A stretch of DNA of 44,930 nt from Prevotella sp. (GTDB lineage Bacteria; Bacteroidota; Bacteroidia; Bacteroidales; Bacteroidaceae): positions 1 to 44,930 of the forward strand of contig JAGAGD010000071.1 in assembly GCA_017627765.1 (NCBI GenBank). Reading direction: 5' to 3'. Below, in pieces: positions 16,833 to 24,715 of the stretch. The notes under the pieces were generated by a model. That model was not told the origin of the DNA. It saw only the letters and a program-made list of their open reading frames with translations, and did not search any database. How positions within the stretch are numbered: the first letter of the stretch is position 1; the number at the start of each line of letters is the position of its first letter. The translations under genes were made by a program, and so were the position numbers.

Positions 16833-18107
16833 ATGAAACCATTAGCAGAACGTCTTCGTCCTCTAAGACTTGAGGACTATGTTGGTCAGCAACATCTTGT
16901 TGGCAAAGGTGCAGTTTTGCGCAATATGATAGAAAGAAAACAAATTTCTTCATTCATTTTATGGGGGCCTCCTGGTGTTGGGAAAACAACATTAGCACAG
17001 ATTATAGCTCACCAGCTGGAAATACCATTTTACACACTGAGTGCGGTTTCAAGTGGAGTCAAAGAAGTTAGAGATGTTATTGAGCGTGCAAAAGGAAACC
17101 AATTTTTCACCAATTCTTCTCCTATACTATTTATTGACGAAATACATCGCTTTAGTAAAAATCAGCAAGACTCTTTGCTTGCCGCTGTAGAACAAGGTGT
17201 AATAACTCTGATTGGTGCTACGACAGAAAACCCATCATTTGAAGTCATACGTCCATTACTTTCAAGATGTCAATTATATATTTTAAAACCATTATCTTCT
17301 GCAGACCTTATTAGTTTAGCAGAAAAGGCAATAGCAACTGATATTATATTAAAAGAGAAAAAAATTACTATAAAAGAAACAAATGCGCTTGTAAGATATA
17401 GTGGTGGAGATGCCAGAAAATTATTAAATATATTAGAACTTGTTTGCCAATCAAATAATAATGAAGAAATTGTTATCACAGATAAGCTTGTAGTTAATAG
17501 GCTTCAAGAAAATCCATTGGCATATGACAAAGATGGAGAAATGCATTATGACATAATTTCTGCATTCATTAAGAGCATTAGAGGTAGTGACCCAGATGCT
17601 GCGCTTTACTGGATGGCACGTATGATTGAAGGTGGTGAAGATCCAAAATTCATAGCAAGGAGAATTGTAATTAGTGCAGCTGAAGACATCGGTTTAGCCA
17701 ATCCTAATGCGCTTCTTATCGCAAATGCCGCATTTGATGCTGTAACAAAACTCGGAATGCCAGAGGGACGTATTCCACTTGCAGAAGCTGTTGTTTATTT
17801 AGCATCAAGTGCTAAAAGTAATTCTGCATATCTTGCAATAGACGAAGCTATTTCTGAAGTTAGAAAGAGTGGCAATCTTCCAGTTCCACTTCATCTTCGC
17901 AATGCACCTACCGAAGTAATGAAAAATCTTAATTATGGTAAAGATTACAAATACCCACACGATTTTCCAAATCACTTCACACAACAACAATATCTACCGA
18001 CACCAATCATAGAAAGAAGATTCTACTATCCACAACAAAATGCTGCGGAAGAACGATTAAACATGCAGCTTCATGAGCGTTGGGGTAACAGATTCGAAAA
18101 AGGATGA
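16833..18107 (+). CDS. rarA: Replication-associated recombination protein RarA (MgsA)
   Basis: 424 aa. An AAA+ ATPase of the clamp-loader clade that acts at stalled replication forks together with SSB. The N-terminus MKPLAERLRPLRLEDYVGQQ matches the family start directly, so no upstream start is needed. Walker A is GPPGVGKT (45-52), Walker B LFIDE (99-103), and sensor 1 lies in GATTENPSFEV. The C-terminal oligomerisation and SSB-interaction half includes YWMARMIEGGEDPKFIARRI and ASSAKSNSAYLAI. Complete, no anomalies. It is followed by a weak hairpin (18123-18153) and the dehydrogenase gene. Confidence 0.96.
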   Translation: MKPLAERLRPLRLEDYVGQQHLVGKGAVLRNMIERKQISSFILWGPPGVGKTTLAQIIAHQLEIPFYTLSAVSSGVKEVRDVIERAKGNQFFTNSSPILFIDEIHRFSKNQQDSLLAAVEQGVITLIGATTENPSFEVIRPLLSRCQLYILKPLSSADLISLAEKAIATDIILKEKKITIKETNALVRYSGGDARKLLNILELVCQSNNNEEIVITDKLVVNRLQENPLAYDKDGEMHYDIISAFIKSIRGSDPDAALYWMARMIEGGEDPKFIARRIVISAAEDIGLANPNALLIANAAFDAVTKLGMPEGRIPLAEAVVYLASSAKSNSAYLAIDEAISEVRKSGNLPVPLHLRNAPTEVMKNLNYGKDYKYPHDFPNHFTQQQYLPTPIIERRFYYPQQNAAEERLNMQLHERWGNRFEKG

Positions 18108-18122
18108 AAAAAATAACATGAA

Positions 18123-18153
18123 AAATAACATATGATATTGGCTTATGTTATTT
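18123..18153 (+). terminator. Weak hairpin between rarA and the dehydrogenase gene
   Basis: A 10-bp stem AAATAACATA/TATGTTATTT with an 11-nt loop, followed by GCATAAAAAAA instead of a T run. The stem is AT-rich, so it is a poor terminator; it may be an mRNA-processing element or have no function. Confidence 0.35.
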
Positions 18154-18174
18154 GCATAAAAAAATAGAACTAAG

Positions 18175-19128
18175 ATGAAAATTGTAGTATTAGACGGTTA
18201 TACAATAAATCATGGAGATGTTTCATGGAAAGAATTGCAACATGTTGGAGATTTGAATATCTATGATAGGACTGCAAATAACCAAATCATAGAGCGAATA
18301 GCAGATGCTGATGCTATATTAACAAACAAGGTTGCCATTGATGCTGAAATAATAAAACAGTCAAAAAAAATTAAATATATTGGAGTTATGGCAACTGGAT
18401 ATAATGTAGTTGACATCGATGCTGCCAAAAACAAAGGTATTATCGTAACTAATGTTCCTGCATATAGCACTGAAAGTGTCGCACAAATGGTATTTGCACA
18501 CATCTTAAATATAACAAATAGTGTAGAACACTATGCTATACTTAATCGTAATGGCAAATGGAGCAAATCATTAGATTTCTGCTATTATGATAGGAAACAG
18601 ATTCAGTTGTCAGGTTCAACTATTGGCATTATAGGACTCGGTAATATTGGTATGCGTGTCGCTCAAATCGCATCTGCATTTGGTTTGAGAGTTATTGCTA
18701 ATACAAGTAAACCTCAAATAAGCTTACCATCATATATATGTAAATGCGGAATATCACAACTGTTTTCTGAGTCAGACTTTATAACATTACATTGTCCACT
18801 AACCAAAGAGATACACCATATAATATCACACCCAACAATTGAGCAAATGAAATCCTCTGCTATAATTATAAATACTGGTAGAGGAGCATTAGTAAATGAA
18901 ATTGATATGGCTAATGCACTCCAAAATGGTAGAATATTTGCATACTGCGCAGATGTACTAGAGCAAGAACCTCCTTCTGAAGACAATCCTTTGCTAAAAT
19001 GTGATAATTCATATATAACACCCCACATAGCATGGGCAACACCACAATCACGACAAAAACTTATCAATGTTCTTGCCCAGAATTTAGTTGCTTTCAATAA
19101 TGGAAAACCAATTAATGTTGTTAACTAA
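18175..19128 (+). CDS. D-2-hydroxyacid dehydrogenase (glycerate/hydroxypyruvate reductase-like)
   Basis: 317 aa. NAD-dependent D-2-hydroxyacid dehydrogenase of the HprA/SerA catalytic-domain type. The Rossmann signature is TIGIIGLGNIGMRVAQIA. The catalytic Arg lies in NTGRGALVNE, the Glu in DVLEQEPP and the His in TPHIAWAT. The N-terminal substrate-binding start MKIVVLDGYTINHGDVSW closely resembles Bacteroidetes glycerate dehydrogenases. There is no ACT regulatory domain, so it is not a typical long SerA. The exact substrate (glycerate/hydroxypyruvate versus lactate) is not decided by the sequence. Confidence 0.9.
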   Translation: MKIVVLDGYTINHGDVSWKELQHVGDLNIYDRTANNQIIERIADADAILTNKVAIDAEIIKQSKKIKYIGVMATGYNVVDIDAAKNKGIIVTNVPAYSTESVAQMVFAHILNITNSVEHYAILNRNGKWSKSLDFCYYDRKQIQLSGSTIGIIGLGNIGMRVAQIASAFGLRVIANTSKPQISLPSYICKCGISQLFSESDFITLHCPLTKEIHHIISHPTIEQMKSSAIIINTGRGALVNEIDMANALQNGRIFAYCADVLEQEPPSEDNPLLKCDNSYITPHIAWATPQSRQKLINVLAQNLVAFNNGKPINVVN

Positions 19129-19145
19129 AAACATTATGAATATAT

Positions 19146-19196
19146 TAACAAAAAAAGCATACTGTTTTTGATTTATTACAGTATGCCTTTTTGTTA
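19146..19196 (+). terminator. Rho-independent terminator
   Basis: A GCATACTGT/ACAGTATGC stem (19157-19165 with 19178-19186), extended by A/T pairs, and followed by CTTTTTGTT. It lies about 20-30 bp after the dehydrogenase stop. Confidence 0.85.
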
Positions 19197-19334
19197 TAAG
19201 CTTTAAATTTGTAATATAGCTCTGTGTATGACTCGTAAATTTTTACAGCTAACCACAATTAATATAGTAGACATAGTCAACATATAAAAATGACATGCAA
19301 AATCTTATTGACTAATGCTATATTTTTGGTGATA

Positions 19335-19955
19335 TTAATCTAGAAATCCACTAGCTCCAATATCGTCCTTCATCCCATAAATTCCTAAATATACTTTTTT
19401 TGAACCAAAGAAATAAACTTTGCGACCATAATTCTCAGGATGGGCAATGAGATTAAATTTATCACGAAGTTTTCCTTTCTTTAATTGAATAGAAATAATC
19501 TTATCAATATCAGTCTCACCTTTTTTATCAGCTAAAAGAATCGCCGTATCATAGTCAAACGGAGGTTCAAAGTCAGCATTCTCTATGCTCTTTGTGCATG
19601 CCCCAACAATATATCCTTTAACAAATACAAAATTCTCAATATCATTAAAAATAAACTCTGATACAGTAAGGGCATCTTCTACAGAACGACCACTTCCGTT
19701 ATTATGAGAATCGTCATTACCATCTTCAATATCTTTTTCCTCATAGTTGTCAGGAGTCTCTGTTTCTTCATCATCTCCATTGTCGTTATTATCCGAATCA
19801 TTTGATGCATCGTCCTGTTTCTTGTCTGTGTCCTTATTCTTATCTGTTTGTTCGGTTTCATCATCCAAACCAATTTCATCATCTATAATTGGTTTTTCAC
19901 AACCTGATAAAACAAAAAATAGGAACAAAAAACATACTAAATATAACTTTCTCAT
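19335..19955 (-). CDS. Lipoprotein with Asp/Asn-rich spacer and C-terminal DUF6359-like domain
   Basis: 206 aa. Signal peptide with lipobox VLSGC (C19). Residues about 22-88 are a low-complexity spacer dominated by D, N, E, K, T and S, probably a flexible linker holding the domain away from the membrane. The C-terminal half starts NGSGRSVEDALTVSEF, continues FVFVKGYIVGACTKS, and has DTAILLADKKGETD. This resembles the DUF6359 OB-fold-like module common in Bacteroidetes secreted proteins. No enzymatic motif is seen. It has its own minus-strand promoter. Confidence 0.75.
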   Translation of the reverse strand: MRKLYLVCFLFLFFVLSGCEKPIIDDEIGLDDETEQTDKNKDTDKKQDDASNDSDNNDNGDDEETETPDNYEEKDIEDGNDDSHNNGSGRSVEDALTVSEFIFNDIENFVFVKGYIVGACTKSIENADFEPPFDYDTAILLADKKGETDIDKIISIQLKKGKLRDKFNLIAHPENYGRKVYFFGSKKVYLGIYGMKDDIGASGFLD

Positions 19956-19992
19956 TATTTGTAGTTTTTATGTTTTGTAAAAAAAAAAGTGA

Positions 19993-20000
19993 CAAATTTA
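19993..20000 (-). promoter_or_regulatory. -7 element of the DUF6359-like lipoprotein gene
   Basis: Reads TAAATTTG on the minus strand, 37 bp before the start codon. No clear -33 TTG was found. Confidence 0.5.
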
Positions 20001-20009
20001 ATAAAGAAC

Positions 20010-20053
20010 AAGTGAGAGCTTCACTTATTATATTTATTCAGAAGCTCTCACTT
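20010..20053 (-). terminator. Terminator hairpin of the POT transporter gene
   Basis: A 13-bp perfect stem (20010-20022 with 20041-20053) and an 18-nt loop, 21 bp after the transporter stop on the minus strand, followed there by TGTTCTTTATTAAATTT. The T run is moderate. Confidence 0.7.
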
Positions 20054-20074
20054 ATTTTACGGATATACAAATCT

Positions 20075-21601
20075 TTAGCTTACCTTTTCAAGTCGCTTCA
20101 TCATTGCAAACATGAAGAGTGCAGAAAGAATACAAAGGACTGCAAATACTCCCCATACGATCCATAACTTTATACCGCCCCAAAGCAAACCACCAACCAT
20201 AACAAGCTGATTACCGATAGCAGTTGAAACAAACCAACCTCCCATCATCATTCCTTTATACTTTGGAGGAGCAACCTTTGAAACAAATGATATACCCATT
20301 GGAGACAGTAAAAGTTCACCAAAGGTAAGCACAAGATAAGTTGAAATAAGCCAATATGGAGAGACAAACATTCCAGCTTCTCCTAATGCCTTCTGTTCAT
20401 CTGGAGAAGGCAAAGCACGGCTTGCATACATCATGAGACAGAATGCAGAAGCAGCAACAAGCATACCGTATGCTATCTTGCGAGGAGCTGATGGCTCTTT
20501 ACCTTTTTTCGCCAAAGCGCCGAAAATAGCCATACTTACTGGAGTCAATGCAACAACATAGAATGGGTTGAACTGTTGGAAAATTGGTGCTGAAATCTCA
20601 ACCTCACCAGTTGCTCTTGTATATTTATAATATAGTATTGCCAGCGCAGCAATAATTACTAAAGCAGAAATACCTTTTGCTTTTGAAGTCTTACTTTGGA
20701 ACAAAGAGAATGAAGCATATACAATGAAGACTACCATTACAAGATTAATTACATCAAAAGGCATTGTATTAGCTCCTGTTGCAGACTTTTCTGTGAATTC
20801 ATTTGCAAAATAAGTCAGTGAAAGTCCATTCTGATGGAAAGCCATCCAGAAGAAGATTACAACAGCGAAAACAAGGCATAGTGCAATAATACGCTGCTTT
20901 GTGTCTTCTTTTGAAAGTTCAGGTTCTTCAGCAACAGCAGCGTTGCTCTTTACACCATCTTTTTTTCCACCTTCCGTATGGCGGAAAGTACTACGGAAAG
21001 CATAATATATAGCAATAGAAAGAATCAGAGAAGCACAAGCAACGGCAAATGCAAAGTGGTATGCCTCTCCATCTTGAGTGTAACCTAGAGAGTTTTTAGC
21101 CCATTCAGAAATTTTAATAGCGGCTGTTGGAGCAAATAAAGCACCAATATTTATAGCCATGTAGAAAATAGAAAAACCAGAATCACGCTTGTCAGCATAC
21201 TTAGGGTCATCATAAAGATTACCTACCATTACTTGTAAGTTTCCCTTAAAAAGACCAGTTCCAAAACTAATGAAGAAAAGAGCAGCCAACATACAGCACA
21301 TAGCCATAATACCTCCACCTAACGGAATAGACAAGAAAAGATAGCCAAAAAACATAATAATAATACCAGCTGTAACCATCTTTCCAAATCCAAACTTATC
21401 AGCCATTATACCTCCGATGAGTGGTAAGAAATAAACCATCATCAAGAAAGAACTGTAAATTACTCCAGCTGTTCCTGGTGTAAGACCGAAATTGGCTCTT
21501 AGAAACAATGCGAAAACGGCTATCATCGTATAATAGCCAAATCGCTCACCTGTGTTGGCCAAAGCCAACGCAAATAGACCTTTTGGTTGTCCTTCAAACA
21601 T
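20075..21601 (-). CDS. POT/PTR2-family peptide transporter-like MFS protein
   Basis: 508 aa, polytopic (about 12-14 membrane segments). The POT family couples di/tripeptide uptake to proton import. Family signatures are ANTGERFGYYTM (15-26) and FYMAINIGALFAP, the second PTR2 signature. The first acidic residue of the E-x-x-E-R proton/peptide motif is Asn16 here; the second Glu and the Arg (E19, R20) are kept. There is a Lys/Glu-rich cytoplasmic loop (GGKKDGVKSNAAVAEEPELS). It lies 42 bp downstream of the PorT-like gene and could share a transcript. The substrate (peptides or another small solute) is not proven. Confidence 0.85.
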   Translation of the reverse strand: MFEGQPKGLFALALANTGERFGYYTMIAVFALFLRANFGLTPGTAGVIYSSFLMMVYFLPLIGGIMADKFGFGKMVTAGIIIMFFGYLFLSIPLGGGIMAMCCMLAALFFISFGTGLFKGNLQVMVGNLYDDPKYADKRDSGFSIFYMAINIGALFAPTAAIKISEWAKNSLGYTQDGEAYHFAFAVACASLILSIAIYYAFRSTFRHTEGGKKDGVKSNAAVAEEPELSKEDTKQRIIALCLVFAVVIFFWMAFHQNGLSLTYFANEFTEKSATGANTMPFDVINLVMVVFIVYASFSLFQSKTSKAKGISALVIIAALAILYYKYTRATGEVEISAPIFQQFNPFYVVALTPVSMAIFGALAKKGKEPSAPRKIAYGMLVAASAFCLMMYASRALPSPDEQKALGEAGMFVSPYWLISTYLVLTFGELLLSPMGISFVSKVAPPKYKGMMMGGWFVSTAIGNQLVMVGGLLWGGIKLWIVWGVFAVLCILSALFMFAMMKRLEKVS

Positions 21602-21643
21602 AATTGATAATTTTTAATTAGTGAATATTTGTTTAAATAATTT

Positions 21644-22432
21644 TTATATTTTTGTTTTCCTATTGAAGATATCAATCAAATATGTAAGTTTGATTATAAT
21701 ATTTCCAAAATTTGATCTTCCGAAAAAATCCTTCTTAGAATCATGGTATATATTTGAAAGTCCATAGTAATAACGAGCTTCGAGCATAAAATGCCCTATT
21801 TTAGGGAAAGAATATTCCACACCTGCGCCGGCAGCAATTCCATAATCAAATTTACGCTCGACACTCATTGTATCTTGTGCAATGATAGTATTTGAGCGGG
21901 TATCAACATCAATATCTTCAAAAGAAAAATTTGATTCCGTAGATTCATTTAGGTATATTCCAAATTGAGGTCCAGCTTGTACAAAGAACTGAAATCCTTT
22001 CTGTTCTTTCCCCCATGCAAGATGAGCAAACAAAGGTACTTGAATATAGTTTATTGTGCGTTGGTATTTTTCTGGTAAACCAGTTTTAGAGTTAATTACT
22101 GGCATATCCATATTATTAAGTATGTCTTCTTTCCAACCTATGCTTGAATAATTGACTTCGCCGAGTATTGAGCAAATTGTGTTAAAATATTTTTCACAAA
22201 CATATTTTGCACTAACCCCAATAGTAATTCCACCATGGAAACTCTGTGAGACTTTAGGCGTAAATCCAACATTACTAAAAACATATCCTGTATTTAAACC
22301 TAAAGATAGCTCACTTCGGTGACTTCCAATCTGCGAAAAAGATGAGAGTGGTAATGAAAACAATATAAAAAGTAAAATAAAATGTTTTACTTTAAATGTT
22401 TTTTTTGTTAATATGTACTTTCGCGAAACCAT
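21644..22432 (-). CDS. Outer-membrane beta-barrel protein (porin family, PorT-like)
   Basis: 262 aa. The N-terminus has a long n-region and signal peptide (HFILLFILFSLPLSSFSQ), then alternating amphipathic strands, such as SELSLGLNTGYVF, FFVQAGPQFGIYL, FDYGIAAGAGVEYSF and FMLEARYYYGLSNIY, as in eight-stranded OMP_b-brl_2/PorT-type barrels. P. gingivalis PorT is a T9SS-associated protein of similar size, but generic barrels of this family are common, so the T9SS link is only suggested by context. It begins 22 bp after the LysM gene and is likely co-transcribed with it. Confidence 0.75.
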   Translation of the reverse strand: MVSRKYILTKKTFKVKHFILLFILFSLPLSSFSQIGSHRSELSLGLNTGYVFSNVGFTPKVSQSFHGGITIGVSAKYVCEKYFNTICSILGEVNYSSIGWKEDILNNMDMPVINSKTGLPEKYQRTINYIQVPLFAHLAWGKEQKGFQFFVQAGPQFGIYLNESTESNFSFEDIDVDTRSNTIIAQDTMSVERKFDYGIAAGAGVEYSFPKIGHFMLEARYYYGLSNIYHDSKKDFFGRSNFGNIIIKLTYLIDIFNRKTKI

Positions 22433-22454
22433 CGGGATTTAATAAAATGCTTTA

Positions 22455-23828
22455 TTAGAAATTAATAGCATCTATTGATTTGTCTTTTTTATAGTGTATA
22501 AGCATAAATTCTTCATTCTGCATGCCCCCCTGTCCTATACGTTTAAACTGCAATGGAGTTTGGACGGCACGATAGGTTGACTGCCCTTTTCCGCCAGTAA
22601 ATGCTTTGCCAAATTTATGGAATCCTCCAATAAAGAAACAACCATGATCAAAACCTGTCAAACCAAAATGTGGTAAAGCATACATCATATCATTTTTAAA
22701 CCACGACTTATAATTTGCTTCAACCCAACGTGTATCATTTGATGACGAGTTATAATAAAAAGTTGTTGGTATATATGTATCATATTTATGGAAATAATTC
22801 TGATATGGCGTAATATAAATAAACCAATCTGTATAACCAAACAAAGAAACACTCAAATTTATATTAGCAGCCGAGAGTCTGTCTAATCTCTGAAAAAGAG
22901 TATTTAGCTCTGGAGACCTGCCTGTATTGATAATAACTACATTTGGTCTGCTTAAAGTAAAAGATTTAGCAAAATTTTCATCACTTGACTTCAAACTTGT
23001 TAAGGAATAACTTATTCCATTTTTATCCAACTGCCTGCGAAGTTCTGTAGTAAAAGCACCTTTGTCACTATTAGGGTCTTCCGCATCGACAATTATAGGA
23101 TGATAACCACTAAACTGCTTAATAAAGCTTTCAGATGTGATTGAATTTAAAGTCTCTGGAGTTTGGTATACTTGAAATATTTTATCACATGAAGCGACAT
23201 CATTTCCACTAATTGAAAAAGGTATTACAAGTTTTATGTCATTCTTTTTACAAAAATCAGCAAGTGGTTTCACCATTGGAGTATATAGAGGACCAAAAAT
23301 CAAATCACATTTTGCAGCATCTTGATCTAATAAAGTCGTTCTTATATCCGAATCAATTGGCACATTCCATGCTCTAATATCAATAGAAATATTATCCTTT
23401 TTCAATCTATCACAAGCTAAAAGTAATCCTCTATAATACTCTATCATACGTCTACCGTCGCCGTTCAAATCGTGCAATGGGAGCATAACACCAACTCTAA
23501 TTGTTCCATCTTTTTTTTGTGACACTTGGTCTTTTACTTGTATTTGTTGTTGATTGTTTTGAGCCTGTTTTGGTTGTGTTTTCTTCTCTTTTGTAGAAAA
23601 CGGTATATTGATGTAATCTCCTTTTTTTAATTGATAACCTTCCATTTTCATTTCCGGATTAACAGTCATCAGTTCTTCAATAGAAATACTATAGTGCTTA
23701 GCAATACCAAACAAGGTTTCGCTTTTCTTTACTTTGTGCTGCTGCTTAATAGATGCATCTTGGGCAACTAAATCTATTGAAAAATGAATTAGCAAGAAAA
23801 AGAAGAAATATCTTAAAACTTTATTCAT
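22455..23828 (-). CDS. LysM domain plus type 1 periplasmic-binding-fold protein
   Basis: 457 aa from the ATG at 23828. It has a signal peptide (RYFFFFLLIHFSIDLVAQ), a LysM domain at about residues 31-77 (HKVKKSETLFGIAKHYSIS to KGDYINIPF), a Gln/Lys-rich linker, then a fold resembling amino-acid ABC binding proteins: IRVGVMLPLHDLNGDGRRM, CDLIFGPLYTPMVKPLADF, LVIPFSIS, VVIINTGRSPELN and HFGLTGFDHGCF. LysM should hold it on peptidoglycan while the second domain binds a ligand. No transporter genes are adjacent. A longer frame opened by TTG at 23858 is rejected because the promoter (23856-23863) covers it. Confidence 0.85.
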   Translation of the reverse strand: MNKVLRYFFFFLLIHFSIDLVAQDASIKQQHKVKKSETLFGIAKHYSISIEELMTVNPEMKMEGYQLKKGDYINIPFSTKEKKTQPKQAQNNQQQIQVKDQVSQKKDGTIRVGVMLPLHDLNGDGRRMIEYYRGLLLACDRLKKDNISIDIRAWNVPIDSDIRTTLLDQDAAKCDLIFGPLYTPMVKPLADFCKKNDIKLVIPFSISGNDVASCDKIFQVYQTPETLNSITSESFIKQFSGYHPIIVDAEDPNSDKGAFTTELRRQLDKNGISYSLTSLKSSDENFAKSFTLSRPNVVIINTGRSPELNTLFQRLDRLSAANINLSVSLFGYTDWFIYITPYQNYFHKYDTYIPTTFYYNSSSNDTRWVEANYKSWFKNDMMYALPHFGLTGFDHGCFFIGGFHKFGKAFTGGKGQSTYRAVQTPLQFKRIGQGGMQNEEFMLIHYKKDKSIDAINF

Positions 23829-23855
23829 AAAACTTATTTTATTTAAAACTGATTG

Positions 23856-23904
23856 CAAAATTACAAAAAAATAGTGTTTAAATCAACTTTATTCCGTAAT
23901 TTTG
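23856..23904. promoter_or_regulatory. Divergent promoter pair (LysM gene and CHU_C gene)
   Basis: Two perfect -7 elements are 33 bp apart: TAATTTTG read on the minus strand (23856-23863) and TAATTTTG on the plus strand (23897-23904). The two start sites point away from each other from one ~50-bp core, so the genes may be controlled together. Confidence 0.65.
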
Positions 23905-23935
23905 CATGAAAATAATAACAATACATCAAAAAATA

Positions 23936-24649
23936 ATGATAAATAAATATTTATTAGCAACATTTTTATGCAATATCATTGGTTTTTTAAGTGCAGATGA
24001 AGTACCAACAATTAACCCAATGGCTACAATTCAGACCAAAGATGGAGAAAAAATAACAAGTAACTATTCTGGGTCTGCACCTCTTAAAGTGACTTTTAAT
24101 GCAAACACAGAAAATACAGCCGGTTGGAATTCATATTATGAGTGGCGTTTTAATCTAGAAGAAGACCAAACACCATATTTGATTCGCTATGAAGAAAATA
24201 CCGAATATACTTTTACTAAAGCAGGGACTCATAATATAAGGTTGTATGCAAAATTTGTTCAAGGAAATGATACAATATCATATACCCAAGATTTCTGGAA
24301 TTTAAAAGATCCAATAACTATATCCATTAGTGAGAGTATCCTTCAAATGCCAAATGCCTTTTCTCCAAATGAAGATGGTATTAATGACATATACAAAGCA
24401 AAAAATGGATACCAAAGTATAACTGAATTCCACGCATATATTTTTAACCGATGGGGACAAAAACTATATGAATGGACAGATCCTGCTGGAGGCTGGGACG
24501 GAAAATTCAATGGCAAACCTGTTGAAGAAGGTGTATATTTTGTGCTTGTTGAAGCAAAAGGAGCTGATGGAAAAAAATATCACATTCGCCGTGATGTAAA
24601 CTTGCTTCGTGGCTATACAGTAGGAGGAGTTCGTTCTGGCGGAGAATAA
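23936..24649 (+). CDS. Secreted protein with PKD-like domain and CHU_C (T9SS type B) tail
   Basis: 237 aa from the ATG at 23936, where the signal peptide (MINKYLLATFLCNIIGFLSA) begins. An upstream in-frame ATG at 23906 lies 2 bp after the -7 element and would add ten residues ahead of the signal, so it is rejected. Residues ~40-115 look like a PKD/Ig-like sandwich (SAPLKVTFNAN, YYEWRF, TFTKAGTHNIRLYA). Residues ~138-225 are the gliding-motility C-terminal domain: MPNAFSPNEDGINDIYKA, FHAYIFNRWGQKLYEW, GWDGKFNGKPVEEGVYF. This tail directs type B export by T9SS. The divergent LysM gene suggests a cell-envelope role. Confidence 0.88.
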   Translation: MINKYLLATFLCNIIGFLSADEVPTINPMATIQTKDGEKITSNYSGSAPLKVTFNANTENTAGWNSYYEWRFNLEEDQTPYLIRYEENTEYTFTKAGTHNIRLYAKFVQGNDTISYTQDFWNLKDPITISISESILQMPNAFSPNEDGINDIYKAKNGYQSITEFHAYIFNRWGQKLYEWTDPAGGWDGKFNGKPVEEGVYFVLVEAKGADGKKYHIRRDVNLLRGYTVGGVRSGGE

Positions 24650-24715
24650 TGCGATAGAAATTGTCAAAAAAACAGTAACAGATATCAACTTTGAGCTTTA
24701 ACAAAAACTACTAAC

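Noticed and set aside
19747-20167. Plus-strand reading frames rich in Ser over the DUF6359-like gene
   Set aside because: They are antisense shadows of the Asp/Asn/Glu low-complexity spacer.
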